Shown here: positions 7,146 to 7,510 of the stretch, in pieces
How the letters are laid out: every line of letters starts with the position of its first letter
How positions within the stretch are numbered: position 1 is the stretch's first letter
From: Pseudomonadota bacterium
Lineage (GTDB): Bacteria > Pseudomonadota > Gammaproteobacteria > Steroidobacterales > Steroidobacteraceae
NCBI GenBank assembly: GCA_023423935.1
Contig: JAFAEQ010000016.1
Span: forward strand, 1 to 7,510
Reading direction: 5' to 3'
DNA: 7,510 nt
The notes under the pieces: generated by a model
What the model saw: only the letters and a program-made list of their open reading frames with translations
What the model was told of the DNA's origin: nothing
Database searches by the model: none
Position numbers and translations under genes: made by a program

Positions 7146-7203
7146 GAAGGTACTGCGTGATCTGAGAACAGTCGCACTTGCCTTTAGCGAACTGACGGTT
7201 GGA

Positions 7204-7224
7204 CGTTCCGGTTGATCCGGAGCG
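7204..7224. repeat. Internal hairpin of the long repeat, copy 1
   Basis: CGTTCCGG (7204-7211) pairs with CCGGAGCG (7217-7224) around the loop TTGAT. One of the eight pairs is a G-T (G-U) wobble. The equivalent position in copy 2 is a G-C pair. Confidence 0.6.
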
Positions 7225-7260
7225 CAGCATCACCGAATCAGCAGTATCAGTGCATCTAGC

Positions 7261-7287
7261 CCCCGTGATCCCCGTGCCCCCCGTGGA
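7261..7287. repeat. C-rich 9-bp tandem repeat (three CCCCGTG units)
   Basis: CCCCGTG starts at 7261, 7270 and 7279, an exact 9-bp period with units CCCCGTGAT, CCCCGTGCC and CCCCGTGGA. It lies at the junction where copy 1 of the long repeat stops matching copy 2. Copy 2 reaches the first such unit just as the window ends. Confidence 0.7.
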
Positions 7288-7354
7288 GATCTTCCTCCTT
7301 CCTTTCCGAACTGCATCCGTCCGTGAGTTCGAATTCCTTGCGAGGGAGTCACGG
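7288..7354. other. Spacer between the two long repeats
   Basis: Non-coding stretch with a pyrimidine-rich start. CCGTGA (7321-7326) is inverted as TCACGG (7349-7354). Inside lies a weak ATTCC/GGAGT stem (7333-7349) that may be a decayed REP left arm corresponding to the one before copy 1. No gene is seen. Confidence 0.4.
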
Positions 7355-7510
7355 AAAACGGATGGACTCCTGCCTGCGCAGCAGTGACGAAGATAATGCG
7401 TGTCTGAGAACAGTCGCACTTGCCTTTAGCGAACCGGCGGTTGGACGCTCCGGTTGAGCCGGAGCGCAGCATCGCCGCATCAGCAGTATCAGTGCATCTA
7501 ACCCCCGTGA
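7355..7510. repeat. Long direct repeat, copy 2 (at least 156 bp, open at right edge)
   Basis: Matches copy 1 from AAAACGGATGG onward, offset by 243 bp and then by 242 bp after a one-base deletion near 7403. Its REP arm has one stem mismatch (GCAGCAGT instead of GCAGGAGT). It still matches at the last base, so the array may continue beyond the window. Confidence 0.9.
7446..7466. repeat. Internal hairpin of the long repeat, copy 2
   Basis: CGCTCCGG (7446-7453) pairs perfectly with CCGGAGCG (7459-7466) around the loop TTGAG, the counterpart of the 7204-7224 hairpin. Confidence 0.6.

Larger units (their letters stand above)
7112..7268. repeat. Long direct repeat, copy 1 (about 157 bp)
   Basis: This unit begins with AAAACGGATGG, contains the right REP arm, and ends with CCCCGTGA. 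It recurs at 7355-7510 with 10 substitutions and one single-base deletion by my hand alignment (about 93% identity). It holds a second hairpin at 7204-7224. No ORF of plausible coding character lies in it. Confidence 0.9.

Noticed and set aside
7045..7419. Minus-strand open frame of 124 codons across the repeats
   Set aside because: It is a translation of the REP and long repeat DNA: the same phrase (CAGRSPSV) appears twice because the DNA repeats. There is no ribosome binding site or codon character to support it.
7112..7510. CRISPR array
   Set aside because: There are only two copies of a 157-bp unit with one 86-bp spacer. This is far from the short repeat and spacer sizes of CRISPR, and there are no cas genes.
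1..7510. tRNA, rRNA, riboswitch, transposase or integrase genes
   Set aside because: I looked for them on both strands and saw no cloverleaf, conserved rRNA segment, riboswitch core or DDE/tyrosine recombinase motif.

Overview
The window is GC-rich and densely coded, and looks like chromosomal DNA of a gammaproteobacterium. Several traits suggest the Xanthomonadales/Steroidobacter neighbourhood: a regulator-type TolB propeller protein, a DUF11 domain followed by a Gly-rich C-terminal sorting tail, and REP elements of the GTCATTCCTGCG type. This placement is inferred from protein style only; there is no rRNA or other marker gene.

Layout from left to right. (1) 1-1245, plus strand: the C-terminal part of a PD40/TolB-like beta-propeller protein. 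It is open at the left edge and is probably the sensor half of a CadC-like winged-helix regulator. (2) 1243-1316: a degenerate 9-bp tandem repeat that starts on that gene's stop codon and lies in the short convergent gap. (3) 1393-3042, minus strand: a secreted M28-family zinc aminopeptidase with a signal peptide and a complete set of metal ligands. (4) 3043-3225: a divergent intergenic region. (5) 3226-4413, plus strand: a 12-helix MFS transporter of unknown substrate. (6) 4414-4611: an intergenic region with two dyads sharing AAGTC/GACTT half-sites, an extended -10 promoter and a good ribosome binding site. (7) 4612-7113, plus strand: an 833-residue exported protein with about 13 BNR/sortilin-type boxes, a DUF11 domain, a Gly/Ser linker and a GlyGly-CTERM-like tail. 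Its last codons are read out of a REP element. (8) 7079-7510: non-coding repeat DNA. It holds an inverted REP pair and two copies, about 93% identical, of a roughly 157-bp unit with a period of 242-243 bp. The second copy runs off the right edge.

The genes do not form an obvious single pathway. The exported peptidase and the divergent MFS permease could share control and serve peptide or small-molecule use, but that is inference from position only. I find no defence system, CRISPR array, transposase, phage gene, tRNA or biosynthetic cluster. The least ordinary material is the repeat DNA at the right end and its capture of the 3' end of the BNR gene.
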